Positions 43,457 to 53,867 are shown, numbered from the stretch's first letter. The stretch: 64,000 nt of DNA from an uncultured Alphaproteobacteria bacterium (GCA_902826095.1 CADEDN010000010.1:40511-104510), one strand, 5' to 3'. Made by a program: numbers and translations. The notes: generated by a model from the sequence alone, not told the origin.

Positions 43457-43848
43457 ACATCATCGAGCAGCTCGAAAAGGAAGAGGTCGCGCGCCTCGGC
43501 AAGTCGGTCCCGGAATTTGGGCCGGGCGACACGTTGAAAGTCAGCGTCAAGGTCAAGGAAGGCGAGCGCGAGCGGCTGCAGGCCTATGAGGGCGTTTGCA
43601 TCGGCCGGGCCGGCTCCGGCCTCAATGAGAATTTCACGGTGCGGAAGATTTCCTTCGGCGAGGGCGTCGAGCGCGTCTTCCCGGTGCATTCGCCGAACGT
43701 CGCCGCGATCGAAGTCGTCCGCCGCGGCAAGGTCCGCCGCGCGAAGCTCTATTATCTGCGCGACCGCCGCGGGAAATCGGCGCGCATCACTGAAAAAACC
43801 AGCGTGGCGGATACGGGCGACGAGTCGTCGCCGGCCGAAAAGGCGTAA
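43453..43848 (+). CDS. rplS: 50S ribosomal protein L19
   Basis: A 131-residue ribosomal protein at the 30S-50S interface. [31 protein letters not shown] and [20 protein letters not shown] are family hallmarks; [15 protein letters not shown] closes the core. It has a short acidic C-terminal tail ([13 protein letters not shown]). It is last in the MFS-rimM-trmD-rplS cluster. Confidence 0.97.
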   Translation: MNIIEQLEKEEVARLGKSVPEFGPGDTLKVSVKVKEGERERLQAYEGVCIGRAGSGLNENFTVRKISFGEGVERVFPVHSPNVAAIEVVRRGKVRRAKLYYLRDRRGKSARITEKTSVADTGDESSPAEKA

Positions 43849-43955
43849 TCCCTTTTACGGCTGGCGAGAGCCGCGATCATCAATTCCCGCTTTGGGCGTT
43901 TCCGACCGTTGGTTGGGCGCAGCCGCAATCCTCTCGCCTGATCGCGGCCGCGACT

Positions 43956-43984
43956 TTGCGTCGACGCCGGCAAGAGGCTACAAT
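43956..43984 (+). promoter_or_regulatory. putative promoter of the SRPBCC protein gene
   Basis: TTGCGT (43956-43961) and TACAAT (43979-43984) are 17 bp apart. The ATG lies 28 bp downstream of the -10 box with GGGAGAG in front, so this is a conventional leadered promoter. Confidence 0.5.
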
Positions 43985-44011
43985 CTTCGTCGTCGCAAAG
44001 GGAGAGCGCCG

Positions 44012-44545
44012 ATGCTGAAGAAAATTCTGTTGGGCCTTGTCGGACTTGTCGTCCTGCTGGTCGCCTTGGGATTCGTGCTGCCGGACAGGGTGCGGATGGA
44101 ACGGTCGATCGTCATCAACGCGCCGCCGGAAGAAGTCTTCGCGCTTGTCGCCGACCTCAATCAATCCGGCAAATGGTCGCCCTGGACCGAATATGACCCG
44201 TCGATGGAAAGCGTCGTCACCGGAGCCGGCGTCGGCCAGAAGCAAAGCTGGACGAGCAAGAAAATGGGCGACGGCAGCCAGACGATCACCGCCCTTGATG
44301 CGCCGTCAAAAGTCGATTTCGCGCTTGATTTCGGCGACCACGGCGTCGCGACCGCCGCGATGACGCTGGAGCCCGTCGCGGAAGGAACGAAGGTCGTCTG
44401 GTCGTTCGACTCCAACATGCGCAAGGGCGTGCCGATCTATATGGCGCCGATGTCGACCTATATGGGCTTCTTCATGGAAGGCATGCTCGGCAAGGATTAC
44501 GACAAGGGCCTCGCCAATCTGAAGCGCGTCGCCGAAGCCGCCTGA
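44012..44545 (+). CDS. SRPBCC-family (polyketide cyclase-like) membrane-anchored protein
   Basis: A 177-residue protein with an N-terminal transmembrane helix (ILLGLVGLVVLLVALGFVL) and then an SRPBCC ligand-binding fold: RSIVINAPPEEVFALVADL, KWSPWTEYDPSM, GTKVVWSFDSNM and a C-terminal helix (MLGKDYDKGLANLK). The ligand is unknown. GGGAGAG precedes the ATG. It is convergent with the M28 peptidase, 6 bp apart. Confidence 0.82.
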   Translation: MLKKILLGLVGLVVLLVALGFVLPDRVRMERSIVINAPPEEVFALVADLNQSGKWSPWTEYDPSMESVVTGAGVGQKQSWTSKKMGDGSQTITALDAPSKVDFALDFGDHGVATAAMTLEPVAEGTKVVWSFDSNMRKGVPIYMAPMSTYMGFFMEGMLGKDYDKGLANLKRVAEAA

Positions 44546-44551
44546 CGATCT

Positions 44552-45946
44552 TCAGTCGCGAAACCCGCCGGGAAGCTCGCCAGCGAGATAGAGCATGGCC
44601 GCCCAGGCGGCGACATTCTGTTTCAGCGCGTCAGGATCGATCTTGTCGAGCGTGTCGTCCGGCGTGTGATGAAGATCGAAATAATCCGTCCCGTCCTGAT
44701 TGAGATCGATGACGGGCACGCCCGCTTCCTTCAACGGTCCGACGTCCGCTCCGCCGGAAGCGTCATTGTCGCCGGGGCCGACGCCGAGCGGGTGGAGCGC
44801 CGCGGCGATGAGTTCGGCTTTCGCCGCCGACGCCGCGCCGAATTTCGTCCGCATCGACCAGATCCGGCCAGCGCCGAAATCCGATTCCGCGGCGAGCGCA
44901 TGGCGCGGCAGCTCGTCCTTGTGCGCCTCGGCGTAGGCTTTCGCGCCGTGAAGGCCGACCTCTTCGGCGCCCCACAGGACGACGCGAATGGTGCGCCCCG
45001 GCTTTCCTTTCATCTCGTCGACGAGTTTCGCCGCGGCGAGCGTGATCGCAATCCCCGCCCCGTCGTCGACGGCGCCGGTGCCGAGGTCCCAGCTGTCGAG
45101 ATGCCCGCCGATGACGATAATTTCGTCCGTACGCCCCGGAATCTCGCCGACGACGTTGCCGGAAGGGGCTTCCTCGACGCGCGCCGTCTGGATGTCGAGC
45201 GCGAGCGTCACCGCGCCGCGCGCCATCGCCCGCGCGAGCTGGTCGGCGTCAGGGTTTGACAGCGCGGCGGCCGGAACGGCTTCTTCGCCTTCTTTCATCT
45301 TCATGTTGCCGGTATGGGGATTTCGACGGCTGTCGGTGCCGACCGAGCGGATGACGACGGCGAGGGCGCCGCGTTTGGCCGCTTCGTAAGTCGCTTCCGA
45401 CCGCTTGGCGACCGCGACGCCGTAGCCTGAGCCGTCCTGCGTGCGCGTCATTTTCTCGTCGACGAAGACGATCTTGCCCGCGACGCCCGAGGCGGACGCC
45501 GCCTGCAACTCGGCAAGGCTCTCGAACCGTACGACCTCCGCCGTCACGCCGCCTTCGGGCGTTGAAACCGAATTGCCAAGCGCCGTCGCACGAAGCGCCT
45601 GCGGAAACGGCGCAACGATCGCGGCGCACTCTGAAATGCGCGACCAGGCCGGCATCTCGAAAGTCTCGATCCGGACATTCTTGAAGCCCAGCGCCTTCAT
45701 TTTGGCGACGCCCCAGGCGCGCGCCCGCGCCTCGGCCTCAGATCCGCCGAGCCGCGGCCCGACTTCCGTCGTCAGGCTTTCGACGATCTCATAGGCGCGC
45801 TCGTCGGCGAGCGCTTTTTCGATCAGGCGGTCGACGGCGGCGCGATCTTTGGCGGAAAGCGAAGGCGCAACCGCGGCCGCGGCGGCGGCCGACCATAGAG
45901 CGGCGCAGGCGATCGACGCGGCGAGCGCCGTTTGAAGCGATGTCAT
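44552..45946 (-). CDS. secreted M28-family aminopeptidase
   Basis: A 464-residue zinc peptidase with an N-terminal signal peptide (ending near AAAAAVA). The PA-like insertion is followed by the M28 catalytic core: GGHLDSWDLGTGAVDDGAG (zinc His and bridging Asp), LWGAEEVGLHGA (catalytic Glu and zinc Glu), ESDFGAG (Asp) and HHTPDDTLDK (zinc His). The ATG at 45946, with GGAG upstream, is preferred over a longer frame whose extra residues lack signal-peptide character. It probably removes N-terminal residues from peptides in the periplasm or outside. Confidence 0.9.
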   Translation of the reverse strand: MTSLQTALAASIACAALWSAAAAAAVAPSLSAKDRAAVDRLIEKALADERAYEIVESLTTEVGPRLGGSEAEARARAWGVAKMKALGFKNVRIETFEMPAWSRISECAAIVAPFPQALRATALGNSVSTPEGGVTAEVVRFESLAELQAASASGVAGKIVFVDEKMTRTQDGSGYGVAVAKRSEATYEAAKRGALAVVIRSVGTDSRRNPHTGNMKMKEGEEAVPAAALSNPDADQLARAMARGAVTLALDIQTARVEEAPSGNVVGEIPGRTDEIIVIGGHLDSWDLGTGAVDDGAGIAITLAAAKLVDEMKGKPGRTIRVVLWGAEEVGLHGAKAYAEAHKDELPRHALAAESDFGAGRIWSMRTKFGAASAAKAELIAAALHPLGVGPGDNDASGGADVGPLKEAGVPVIDLNQDGTDYFDLHHTPDDTLDKIDPDALKQNVAAWAAMLYLAGELPGGFRD

Positions 45947-45959
45947 GAATGCTCCGATC

Positions 45960-46361
45960 TCAGCGATTTTTTTGGCGTTCAAGCTCCGGCGGCAGAAGTT
46001 CGTATTCGGTGAAAAAGTCGTTGTAATTGCAGGTGAGCTCCTCGCCCGCCGCGATGTCGCGCAGCGCCCTGCCCGCAGAAAAGTCGGAATATTCCGTGTT
46101 CGGCGTTTCCGAGTGATTCATGAAGCGCGAATTGTCGACTTCATAGACGATGAAATCGGGTCTTTCGGGGTGCGGAAAAGCGTAGCGGTCGAGCAGCGCC
46201 TTCAAATGCGGCGGCGCGTTCAGATAGTCTTTGGTCGGAACAAGGCGATCAAAGCCCTCCTCGAATCTTGAAATGATCTGCCCCTTCGCGATCGTCTCCG
46301 CCGTAAAGACGCCGACGCCCTCGATCGCGCTTTTCGCGATGTAGGTGTTGATGATGAACAT
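45960..46361 (-). CDS. SET-domain protein
   Basis: A 133-residue protein that is almost only a SET domain. GVGVFTAETIAKGQIISRFE, RFMNHSETPNTEYS (the NHS motif) and EELTCNYNDFF (Y and the E-L/Y pair) are the SAM-binding and catalytic segments. SET enzymes methylate lysines; a bacterial target is unknown here. The ATG at 46361 is used because homology begins at FIINTYIAKS. Confidence 0.86.
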   Translation of the reverse strand: MFIINTYIAKSAIEGVGVFTAETIAKGQIISRFEEGFDRLVPTKDYLNAPPHLKALLDRYAFPHPERPDFIVYEVDNSRFMNHSETPNTEYSDFSAGRALRDIAAGEELTCNYNDFFTEYELLPPELERQKNR

Positions 46362-46365
46362 CGTC

Positions 46366-46911
46366 TCAGCCCCGCCCGAATTTTTCGAGCCACTCATCGC
46401 GCGGCGCCGCCCAGATGTCGAGCGTCAGCGCCGGGGCGTAGACAAAGGTTTCACCCGATTTTCGTTCGCCGAACTTGTGCGCGACCGCCTGGCTTTTGGC
46501 ATTGCCCGGCGCGATCAGCGAGATGATGCGCGGCAAGGCTGGTTGCTCTTCAAAGATCCAGCGCGTCGCGGCGACCGCCGCCTCGACGGCATAGCCCTTT
46601 CCCCAATGATCAGGCGCGATCGACCAGCCGCATTCAAGTCCGGGCCAGCCTTCCGGCATCCACGGGCCGACGCGGCCGACCCAATCACCGCGCGCCCGCT
46701 CAAAGACCGAGAAAAAGCCGTAGCCGCGCATCGCCCAATGGCCGAGCACCGACGCGAAAATTCGCCAGGCCTCGGCCCGCGTTTGCGGCTCGCCGTCGAG
46801 CGTCATCGTCGCGGCGTATCCGGGATGCGCCAGCATCGCGGCATGCGCGTCGACGTCACCGGGCGTCGGCGGGCGCAAAATGAGCCGCTCGGTTTCAAGG
46901 GTCAGCGTCAT
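46366..46911 (-). CDS. RimJ/RimL-type GNAT N-acetyltransferase
   Basis: A 181-residue GNAT. LETERLILRPPTPGDVDAHA is the typical RimJ-type opening, ECGWSIAPDHWGKGYAVEAA the acetyl-CoA-binding motif and SLIAPGNAKSQAVAHKFG the late motif. Substrate is unknown. It is 4 bp from the SET gene on the same strand and they may be co-transcribed. Confidence 0.85.
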   Translation of the reverse strand: MTLTLETERLILRPPTPGDVDAHAAMLAHPGYAATMTLDGEPQTRAEAWRIFASVLGHWAMRGYGFFSVFERARGDWVGRVGPWMPEGWPGLECGWSIAPDHWGKGYAVEAAVAATRWIFEEQPALPRIISLIAPGNAKSQAVAHKFGERKSGETFVYAPALTLDIWAAPRDEWLEKFGRG

Positions 46912-46920
46912 CGACGCGGT

Positions 46921-48132
46921 CTAGCGCGCGCCGTTCAACACGAAAAGACAGTGCTGTTCAAAAATCCGCGCGGCGGCGCGATGGCTGAAATTTTCTTCAA
47001 CAAGGCGCCTTGCCTGCGCCGCGAGGCGCCGTCGCAGGCCGGCGTCGGCGAGCAGCGAAAGAACCGCGGCAGCGAAAGCTTGCGGCGCATCGGCCTCGAG
47101 AAAATGCTCGCCCGCCCTGACCGGCAGGCCTTCGACCCCGAGGCGCGTCGAGACGACCGGCGTTCCCATCGCCATCGCCTCATAGGCCTTGATCCGCGTG
47201 CCGCCGCCGACCCGCAGCGGGATCACATAGACGGCGCCGCGCGCATGCTCGCGCACGTCGTCGACAAAACCCGTAAAGCGCCAGGCGAGTCCCTTCGCCT
47301 TCGCCGCCTCGACCATCGCGCGCGGCGGATTCTTGCCGACGATCGTGAACGACGCGTCGGGGCGCGCCGCGGCGATCGCCGGCCAGGCTTCATCCATGAA
47401 CCAGGCGAGGCCGTCCTGATTGGCTTTCCAGTCCATGGAGCCGGTGAAGACGACGGACGGCGGCGCATCGTCCGCTGGCGGAGCAAATGAGAAATAATCG
47501 GGGTCAACGCCGGTCGGGATGGCGAAAGCCGCCTTTGCGCCGAACGCCTGGCGGAACATGTCGGCGTCGCGTTCCGAGACGGCAATGACCGCATCGGTCC
47601 TTGAACAGGCGCGGCGCTCGAACCGGCGCATTTTGGCGGCTTCCCGCGCCCACACATGTTTCATCGCGCCCGACGCCGTCTTCGCGTGACGTTCGAGTAT
47701 CTCGGTCTCGACATTGTGCGCGAAGAAAATGTGAGGAATAGCGATGTCGTCCGGCGCCGACGCCAGCGACTGCGCATAGTCGAACACAATGAGATCGGGC
47801 GCGCCTGCGATCGCGGCGTTGACGGCGGCTCTCGCTTCGGCGCTCGTCTCGGACTGTGCGGAAATCGGCGTCGCGCCGAAAAGCAGCATCGCCCGGCGCA
47901 GCTTCGACAACACCCCTTGCGGAGACGGGCGCCAGCAGGAAGCGTTGTCGGCGAGCGATCCGATATCGGACGCAAAACGCGTTTCCTCGCCGGCGCTCGC
48001 CGGCATTATGAGGCGGGTCTCGAATGCGCCGCCTTTCAGATGCTTCAGGATATTCGCGCTGCGGATCTTGCCGCCCGCATCAAGGGGAAACAGGAATTGC
48101 GGCGAGATGAACAGCAGCGACGGCCGCGTCAC
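46921..48132 (-). CDS. GT-B glycosyltransferase (family 4-like, TIGR03087-like)
   Basis: A 403-residue glycosyltransferase with the start GTG overlapping the stop of the upstream dehydrogenase. N-terminal FISPQFLFPLDAGGKIRSAN and HIFFAHNVETEILERHA, then the donor-binding part VVFTGSMDWKANQDGLAWF, VGKNPP and IPLRVGGGTRIKAYEAMAMG with the E-x7-E pattern. The proteins of this type that I know best belong to exosortase/PEP-CTERM exopolysaccharide clusters; no exosortase is in the window. Donor and acceptor are unknown. Confidence 0.87.
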   Translation of the reverse strand: MTRPSLLFISPQFLFPLDAGGKIRSANILKHLKGGAFETRLIMPASAGEETRFASDIGSLADNASCWRPSPQGVLSKLRRAMLLFGATPISAQSETSAEARAAVNAAIAGAPDLIVFDYAQSLASAPDDIAIPHIFFAHNVETEILERHAKTASGAMKHVWAREAAKMRRFERRACSRTDAVIAVSERDADMFRQAFGAKAAFAIPTGVDPDYFSFAPPADDAPPSVVFTGSMDWKANQDGLAWFMDEAWPAIAAARPDASFTIVGKNPPRAMVEAAKAKGLAWRFTGFVDDVREHARGAVYVIPLRVGGGTRIKAYEAMAMGTPVVSTRLGVEGLPVRAGEHFLEADAPQAFAAAVLSLLADAGLRRRLAAQARRLVEENFSHRAAARIFEQHCLFVLNGAR

Positions 48133-49442
48133 CAGGCGATGCTCCGATAGTCGGCGCCGCAAAATTCAAGGTCCCTGTCGCCCGCAAGGTCGATGATGAT
48201 CTTGCCGACGCCGCGTTCGAGGATCGCGCCCTTGTCGACGCCGGAGGCGTGACCGAAGATGATGATTTCCGCATCATCGACGGCGTCTTCCGCGTCGCGC
48301 GCCATCATCTCGACGAAGTGCGGGATCTCCCGCTCGATGAATTCCTTGTTCTTGCCCATGAGACGGCTGGCGTCGACATAAGGATCGACGATCTTGAGGC
48401 TGTAGCCCTTGCCGATCAGCCGCTCCGCGAGCGCCACATAGGGCGATTCGCGAAGATCGTCCGTACCCGGTTTGAAGGCGAGGCCGAACAGCACGGCGGG
48501 CCGCCGGCCGCAGGCGCGAACGGCCTCCAGCGCGGCGTCAAGATGCGCCTCGTTCGAGGCGAGCGCCGCCTTCATGATCGGGGCCGCGGCCCCGCCGCGG
48601 TCGGCGATCGAGACCATCGCGCGCAAATCCTTCGGCAGGCACGATCCGCCGAAGGAAAAGCCGGGACGCAGATAAGCCGGCGAGACGTTCAGCACCGTAT
48701 CCTTGACGAAAATGTTGAGCGCCAGCCGTGAATCGACATCGGCGCTTTTGAGGATCCGGCCGGCCTCATTGGCGAAGGCGACTTTAAGGCCGTGCCAGGC
48801 GTTCGAGAGCAGCTTGATCGATTCGGCGACATTGGCCTCGGTGCGGATGATCTCGCTTTCAACGCCCGCGTAAAGACGCGCGACATCGTCATAGGCGCGG
48901 TCCGAAAGGGCGCCGATGATCGTGAAGGGCGGCTGGCGGAAATCGCGCACCGATCGCCCTTCGCGGAGGAATTCCGGATTGAAGGCGAGATGAATCCGGC
49001 GCCCGAGTTTTTCGCCCGCCGCCTGTTCGAGGATCGGCGCGAGGCGACGCTCGGTCGCGCCGGGCGGAATGGTCGAGCGAATGATGACAGTGTGCGCGGC
49101 GTCAGCGCCCTTCAGCGCCTCGCCGATCTGCCGCACGACGCCGTCGACATAGGAAAGATCCGGCGTTCCGTCGCGGGCCGTCGGCGTGCCGACCGAGACG
49201 AGCGAGACTTCCGCCCATCTGACGGCGGCGGCGGCGTCCTTTGTCGCGCGAAGGCGTCCGATCGAAACGGCGCCGGCCGTCAGCTCCGCGATCATCTCCT
49301 CGACGATCGGCGCCTCGCCGCGATTGATCATGTCGATCTTGGCGTCCGAGACATCGACGCCGACGACCTCGTGGCCAAGCTCGGCGAAGCAGGCGCCGGA
49401 AACGGCGCCGACATAGCCAAGCCCGAAAATCGCAACTCTCAT
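48129..49442 (-). CDS. algD: GDP-mannose (or UDP-glucose) 6-dehydrogenase
   Basis: A 437-residue NAD-dependent nucleotide-sugar dehydrogenase, oxidising C6 of the sugar twice. The Rossmann loop is MRVAIFGLGYVGAVSGACFA; NPEFLREG, the catalytic Cys in FSFGGSCLPKDLRAM, and GTDDLRESPYVALAERLIGKGY follow. The N-terminal and late parts (KEFIEREIPH) look more like AlgD than UgdA, so GDP-mannose is my first choice, with UDP-glucose possible. Strong GGAGCGGGG lies before the ATG. It pairs with the overlapping glycosyltransferase. Confidence 0.85.
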   Translation of the reverse strand: MRVAIFGLGYVGAVSGACFAELGHEVVGVDVSDAKIDMINRGEAPIVEEMIAELTAGAVSIGRLRATKDAAAAVRWAEVSLVSVGTPTARDGTPDLSYVDGVVRQIGEALKGADAAHTVIIRSTIPPGATERRLAPILEQAAGEKLGRRIHLAFNPEFLREGRSVRDFRQPPFTIIGALSDRAYDDVARLYAGVESEIIRTEANVAESIKLLSNAWHGLKVAFANEAGRILKSADVDSRLALNIFVKDTVLNVSPAYLRPGFSFGGSCLPKDLRAMVSIADRGGAAAPIMKAALASNEAHLDAALEAVRACGRRPAVLFGLAFKPGTDDLRESPYVALAERLIGKGYSLKIVDPYVDASRLMGKNKEFIEREIPHFVEMMARDAEDAVDDAEIIIFGHASGVDKGAILERGVGKIIIDLAGDRDLEFCGADYRSIAW

Positions 49443-49647
49443 CCGCCCCGCTCCGACCCGCGAAGAAACAGAATTTATCGCGGCAAGTCCTTAAAGCTTT
49501 GGCAGGCGACCCCCGCCGGTTGCAAGCGAAATGCGCGCTTTCGCCGGGAACGCGAGAAGCCGCGATCCGCGCGCGCCGATGCGTTAAGAAAGATTGAACG
49601 CAGGCGAACGGGGGCGCAGGATGGGCCGGTAAGTATGGAGCGCACCC

Positions 49648-49965
49648 ATGTCGCGTTTTGCTCTCTGCCTCATCGCCGCCGCGCTCGTCGCGCTGCCGGC
49701 TGAGGCCGCCGTTTCTTCAAAATCTGAAAGAGGCGTTCGCGTGTGGCGCGGCGCGCCGGCGGCCGCATCGATCGCCGCGCCGTCGCTGAAAGGCGGCGAC
49801 GAACCTGCCTGTTCGACCGGCGTGACGGTGAATGTGTCGGCGAGTTTCCGGCCGCGCCGCCTCATCACCCACAAGGTCCGCCGCAATGAGGCCTTCGACT
49901 GGGAAAAGCGCCTTCCCTACACGACGCAGGGCTTTTTCGCCGACCGCATCGCGGCGGGCTATTGA
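49648..49965 (+). CDS. small secreted protein of unknown function
   Basis: A 105-residue protein with a signal peptide (LCLIAAALVALPAEA) and a mature part with one cysteine and Arg-rich segments (RPRRLITHKVRRNEAFDW). No family is recognised. It is preceded by GGAGCGCACCC and ends directly next to the stop of the convergent AAA gene. Confidence 0.65.
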   Translation: MSRFALCLIAAALVALPAEAAVSSKSERGVRVWRGAPAAASIAAPSLKGGDEPACSTGVTVNVSASFRPRRLITHKVRRNEAFDWEKRLPYTTQGFFADRIAAGY

Positions 49966-51183
49966 TCAGCTTTGGCGCGCGGCGAGCATGTCGCAAAGCG
50001 CGCGCAAGCTGATCGCTTCGACGCCGTGGCGGATCGGGTAACGGTCATCGCCTGAATAGACGACGTACGATTGCACAGGTTCAAGATCATCGCGCGCCAT
50101 GTGAAAGCCTTTCTCGGCTTTTGGCGCCAAGCCGCGTTTGATCGCGATCGCCCATCTCTCGCCGCCGGGCAAACTCAAGATGAGATCGACTTCGGCATTG
50201 TTCGATGTCCGATAGAAATTTGACTCAGTTCCTTCCGGGGCGACGCCCATAATATTTTCGATGACAAACCCCTCCCAACTGGCGCCGGCGACTGGATGCC
50301 CGAATACCGCTTCGCGGTTCGGCAGATTCAACAGCGCATGGGTCAGTCCGCTGTCGCGAATGTAAATCTTTGGCGATTTTATCAGTCGCTTGCCGGCATT
50401 TGCGTGGAGGGGCGTCAGCCGGCGGACAAGCAGCAAGTCCGTGAAAATATCGACATATCTCGCGATCGACTTTCCCTCGACGGCGAGACTGCGCGCAAGC
50501 TCGGCCGCATTCAGGAGGCCGCCTTGCTGATGCGCGAGCATGGTCCAAAACCGGCGCAACGTTTCCGCGGGAATACGCGGACCGAGTTGCGGGATGTCGC
50601 GCTCCAGGTATGTGCGAATGAAGTTTTCGCGCCACAAGGCGCTTCCGCGGTCGTCATCGGCAAGAAAGCTGTCGGGAAATCCGCCGCGCACCCAGAGACG
50701 TTCGACGTCATTCGCGCCGATTTCAGCAACATCGAAGGGCCGCATTTCCAGGTAGGCAATGCGACCAGCGAGGCTTTCACCGGATTGATGCAGAAGGTCA
50801 ATCGAGGCTGGGCCAAGAAGCAGGAATCGGCCCGCTTTGCGGCCGCGCCTTCGACCGTCATCGATCAAACTACGGAGGGTATTGAACAGGCCTGGCAAAC
50901 GCTGGACTTCATCAAGGATGACCAGCCTGTCCTCATATGCCGCGAGGAACTGCGCCGCGTCTTCGAGTTTTGCGAGATCCGACGGCTTTTCGAGGTCAAG
51001 ATATAGGCTGCTGGGCGAAAAGACATTGACAGGCAGGGAATTGGCGCCGCGGGGGCGGGAATTAGGTCCGAAGAGCCGGAGGGCGAGGGTGGTCTTTCCG
51101 ACTTGTCGCGGCCCGAGGAGGGCGACCGCTGGAAATTGGCGTAAGCGGTCAAGGACGAGCCGGTATATATTTCTGTCAATCAT
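49966..51183 (-). CDS. AAA ATPase with DUF4143 domain
   Basis: A 405-residue protein: AAA_14 ATPase with Walker A LLGPRQVGKTTLALRLF and Walker B LVILDEVQRLPGLF, then a DUF4143 domain with NAEVDLILSLPGG near the C-terminus, which has the E-x-D-L/F-x pattern of a PD-(D/E)XK-like fold. These ATPases are widespread, often horizontally transferred and of unclear role. Codon use is less G+C-rich than in neighbouring genes. Confidence 0.88.
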   Translation of the reverse strand: MIDRNIYRLVLDRLRQFPAVALLGPRQVGKTTLALRLFGPNSRPRGANSLPVNVFSPSSLYLDLEKPSDLAKLEDAAQFLAAYEDRLVILDEVQRLPGLFNTLRSLIDDGRRRGRKAGRFLLLGPASIDLLHQSGESLAGRIAYLEMRPFDVAEIGANDVERLWVRGGFPDSFLADDDRGSALWRENFIRTYLERDIPQLGPRIPAETLRRFWTMLAHQQGGLLNAAELARSLAVEGKSIARYVDIFTDLLLVRRLTPLHANAGKRLIKSPKIYIRDSGLTHALLNLPNREAVFGHPVAGASWEGFVIENIMGVAPEGTESNFYRTSNNAEVDLILSLPGGERWAIAIKRGLAPKAEKGFHMARDDLEPVQSYVVYSGDDRYPIRHGVEAISLRALCDMLAARQS

Positions 51184-51300
51184 CCATGCAATTATGCCAT
51201 ACTATAGCAGATTTGCAAGGATGACGCTCAACCAATTGTTTCTTCTTAAAAAATTAACCTTTTCTACCGTAGGTTGCGGTCGCGCTTCCGGGCGCACGCC

Positions 51301-52323
<1,023 letters not shown>

Positions 52324-52479
52324 CTAGCCGAAGACGGGCGGATTTGAAAGGCTGCGACATGCGGCGAAATGCGAGCGGGGGGCTCAGCCCGGCGTCAAAT
52401 TGATGCGAGTCGTCGAATGCGCCTTCTTGGCGGTTTCGGATTTCCGCATAGTTCGCCGACGCAATGGGAACGCGCCTCG

Positions 52480-53076
52480 ATGAGCCGACGGGATTTGAGA
52501 TTTTTGTCCGCCGCTGCCGCGATCCTGCTCGCCGCTTGCGCCGCAGCGCCCAAACCGACGCGCTGCGCGAAGGATTATGCGTCGATAAAGGCGCAGGAGA
52601 TGGCGATCATCGACCGCAGCATGGAAGTCCTTCAGTCGAAAAAAGAGGCGGATATGACGCCTGAAGAGGCGTCGATAGTCCGTGAAACGGAGCAGCTGCT
52701 CGAAAGCCGGTCGCGCCCGGTTGACGAAATCGATGTCGCGATCATCGATCGCGCAAAGGGCATCTTGAAAGACGAAAACGTGTGGGATCGGCAGGATGAT
52801 CGCGTCTGCAATGACAGCGATACGACGTTCAGCCTCTATTGCGCGCTGTTTTTCGCGTCGAAGGAACTGCTTGGAGAGTATCAACACCGCCGCACGGCGC
52901 TTCAGGAAGTGCGCATTGCGTTAGAGGAAGCGACGACGGATCGCGAGTACGAACATCGCCTGCGCGATTTCAACAACGACCCGCAAACGACGCTTGCGGC
53001 GGTTCAAGGCGTTCTCGACGTCGCCCGCGCTCGGATTGTCGAGCGCCTCGCGCTTCAGGCCCAATGCAAACTCTAG
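52480..53076 (+). CDS. lipoprotein of unknown function
   Basis: A 198-residue protein with an RR-x-x-L-containing signal peptide and lipobox LAAC (Cys20). The mature part is mostly helical with several charged heptads (EMAIIDRSMEVLQSKKEAD and VRIALEEATTDREYEHRL) and three cysteines around CNDSDTTFSLYC. No known family. The ATG at 52480 is chosen because the signal peptide begins there. Confidence 0.7.
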   Translation: MSRRDLRFLSAAAAILLAACAAAPKPTRCAKDYASIKAQEMAIIDRSMEVLQSKKEADMTPEEASIVRETEQLLESRSRPVDEIDVAIIDRAKGILKDENVWDRQDDRVCNDSDTTFSLYCALFFASKELLGEYQHRRTALQEVRIALEEATTDREYEHRLRDFNNDPQTTLAAVQGVLDVARARIVERLALQAQCKL

Positions 53077-53094
53077 CGAACTTTCGAGGCCGGA

Positions 53095-53775
53095 TTAAAA
53101 CAAGACCCTTATATTCCCCATCACGCTCGACGAGACGAACGGATCGCCGTCCGTGCGCGGCCCGGCGGGGCCTGTCGGCGTGAATTCCTTCGGCCCGTAT
53201 TTGATGTCGAGCGTCCGGAAATAGACGTATTCCGCGCCGATCGAAAGCCGGTCGCTGACGGCGATCTCGACGCCGGCGCGGCCCTGATAGGCGAAGGCGG
53301 CGTTGCGCTCGCCAAGGTCGTTTTCGACGCGCGCGCCGCCGACGCCGACGCCGATGAACGGCGTGATGGGGCTCTTATTGACGAAATCGAAATAGACGTT
53401 CGACATCAGCGCCTGCGCGATGAGATCGTCATTGACCGGCGTCACGGCGGGCGCGGCGCCGCCGGCATAGACGACGGCGTCGACCGACGCCTCCATGCGC
53501 CGATATTCAAGTTCGGTGCGCGTCTTCGAATATTGAAAGCCGATCGCCGCCGAAAGCGCGAGGCCGTCGCCGAGATCGGTCGTCTTCGACGTCGCCGGCG
53601 GCGTCACGAAGACGATTGCGGGATTGTAGGAAAGGTCCTGGTCGAGCGTCTCGCCGAAGACGACGCCGCCGGCGCCTTTCAGATAGACGCCGGTCGCGCG
53701 GCCGGCCGGCTCTTGCGCCTGCGCGGCGACAGGAATCATGATGGCGGCGGCGATCGCTGGAAACAGTCTGGGCAC
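53095..53775 (-). CDS. outer membrane beta-barrel protein
   Basis: A 226-residue protein with a signal peptide (PAIAAAIMIPVAAQA) and amphipathic strands: GVYLKGAGGVVFGE, ALSAAIGFQYSKTRTELEYR, FIGVGVGGARVEND, RLSIGAEYVYF and a terminal VMGNIRVLF ending in Phe. It resembles the P44/Msp2 or OmpA-like small porins. A GTG at 53775 is the likely start. Function unknown. Confidence 0.75.
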   Translation of the reverse strand: MPRLFPAIAAAIMIPVAAQAQEPAGRATGVYLKGAGGVVFGETLDQDLSYNPAIVFVTPPATSKTTDLGDGLALSAAIGFQYSKTRTELEYRRMEASVDAVVYAGGAAPAVTPVNDDLIAQALMSNVYFDFVNKSPITPFIGVGVGGARVENDLGERNAAFAYQGRAGVEIAVSDRLSIGAEYVYFRTLDIKYGPKEFTPTGPAGPRTDGDPFVSSSVMGNIRVLF

Positions 53776-53867
53776 GGAACAACCCCTCGGCTGGCGCCAT
53801 TGCAGACGGCGGCTCCGGGCGACCATAACAAGTTGCGGGGACGGCTGGAAGGCGGGTCGGACGGGGC

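Noticed and set aside
49966..51183. The AAA/DUF4143 gene as a toxin-antitoxin or phage-defence system
   Set aside because: No paired small gene or known defence partner is next to it, and DUF4143 ATPases occur without such links.
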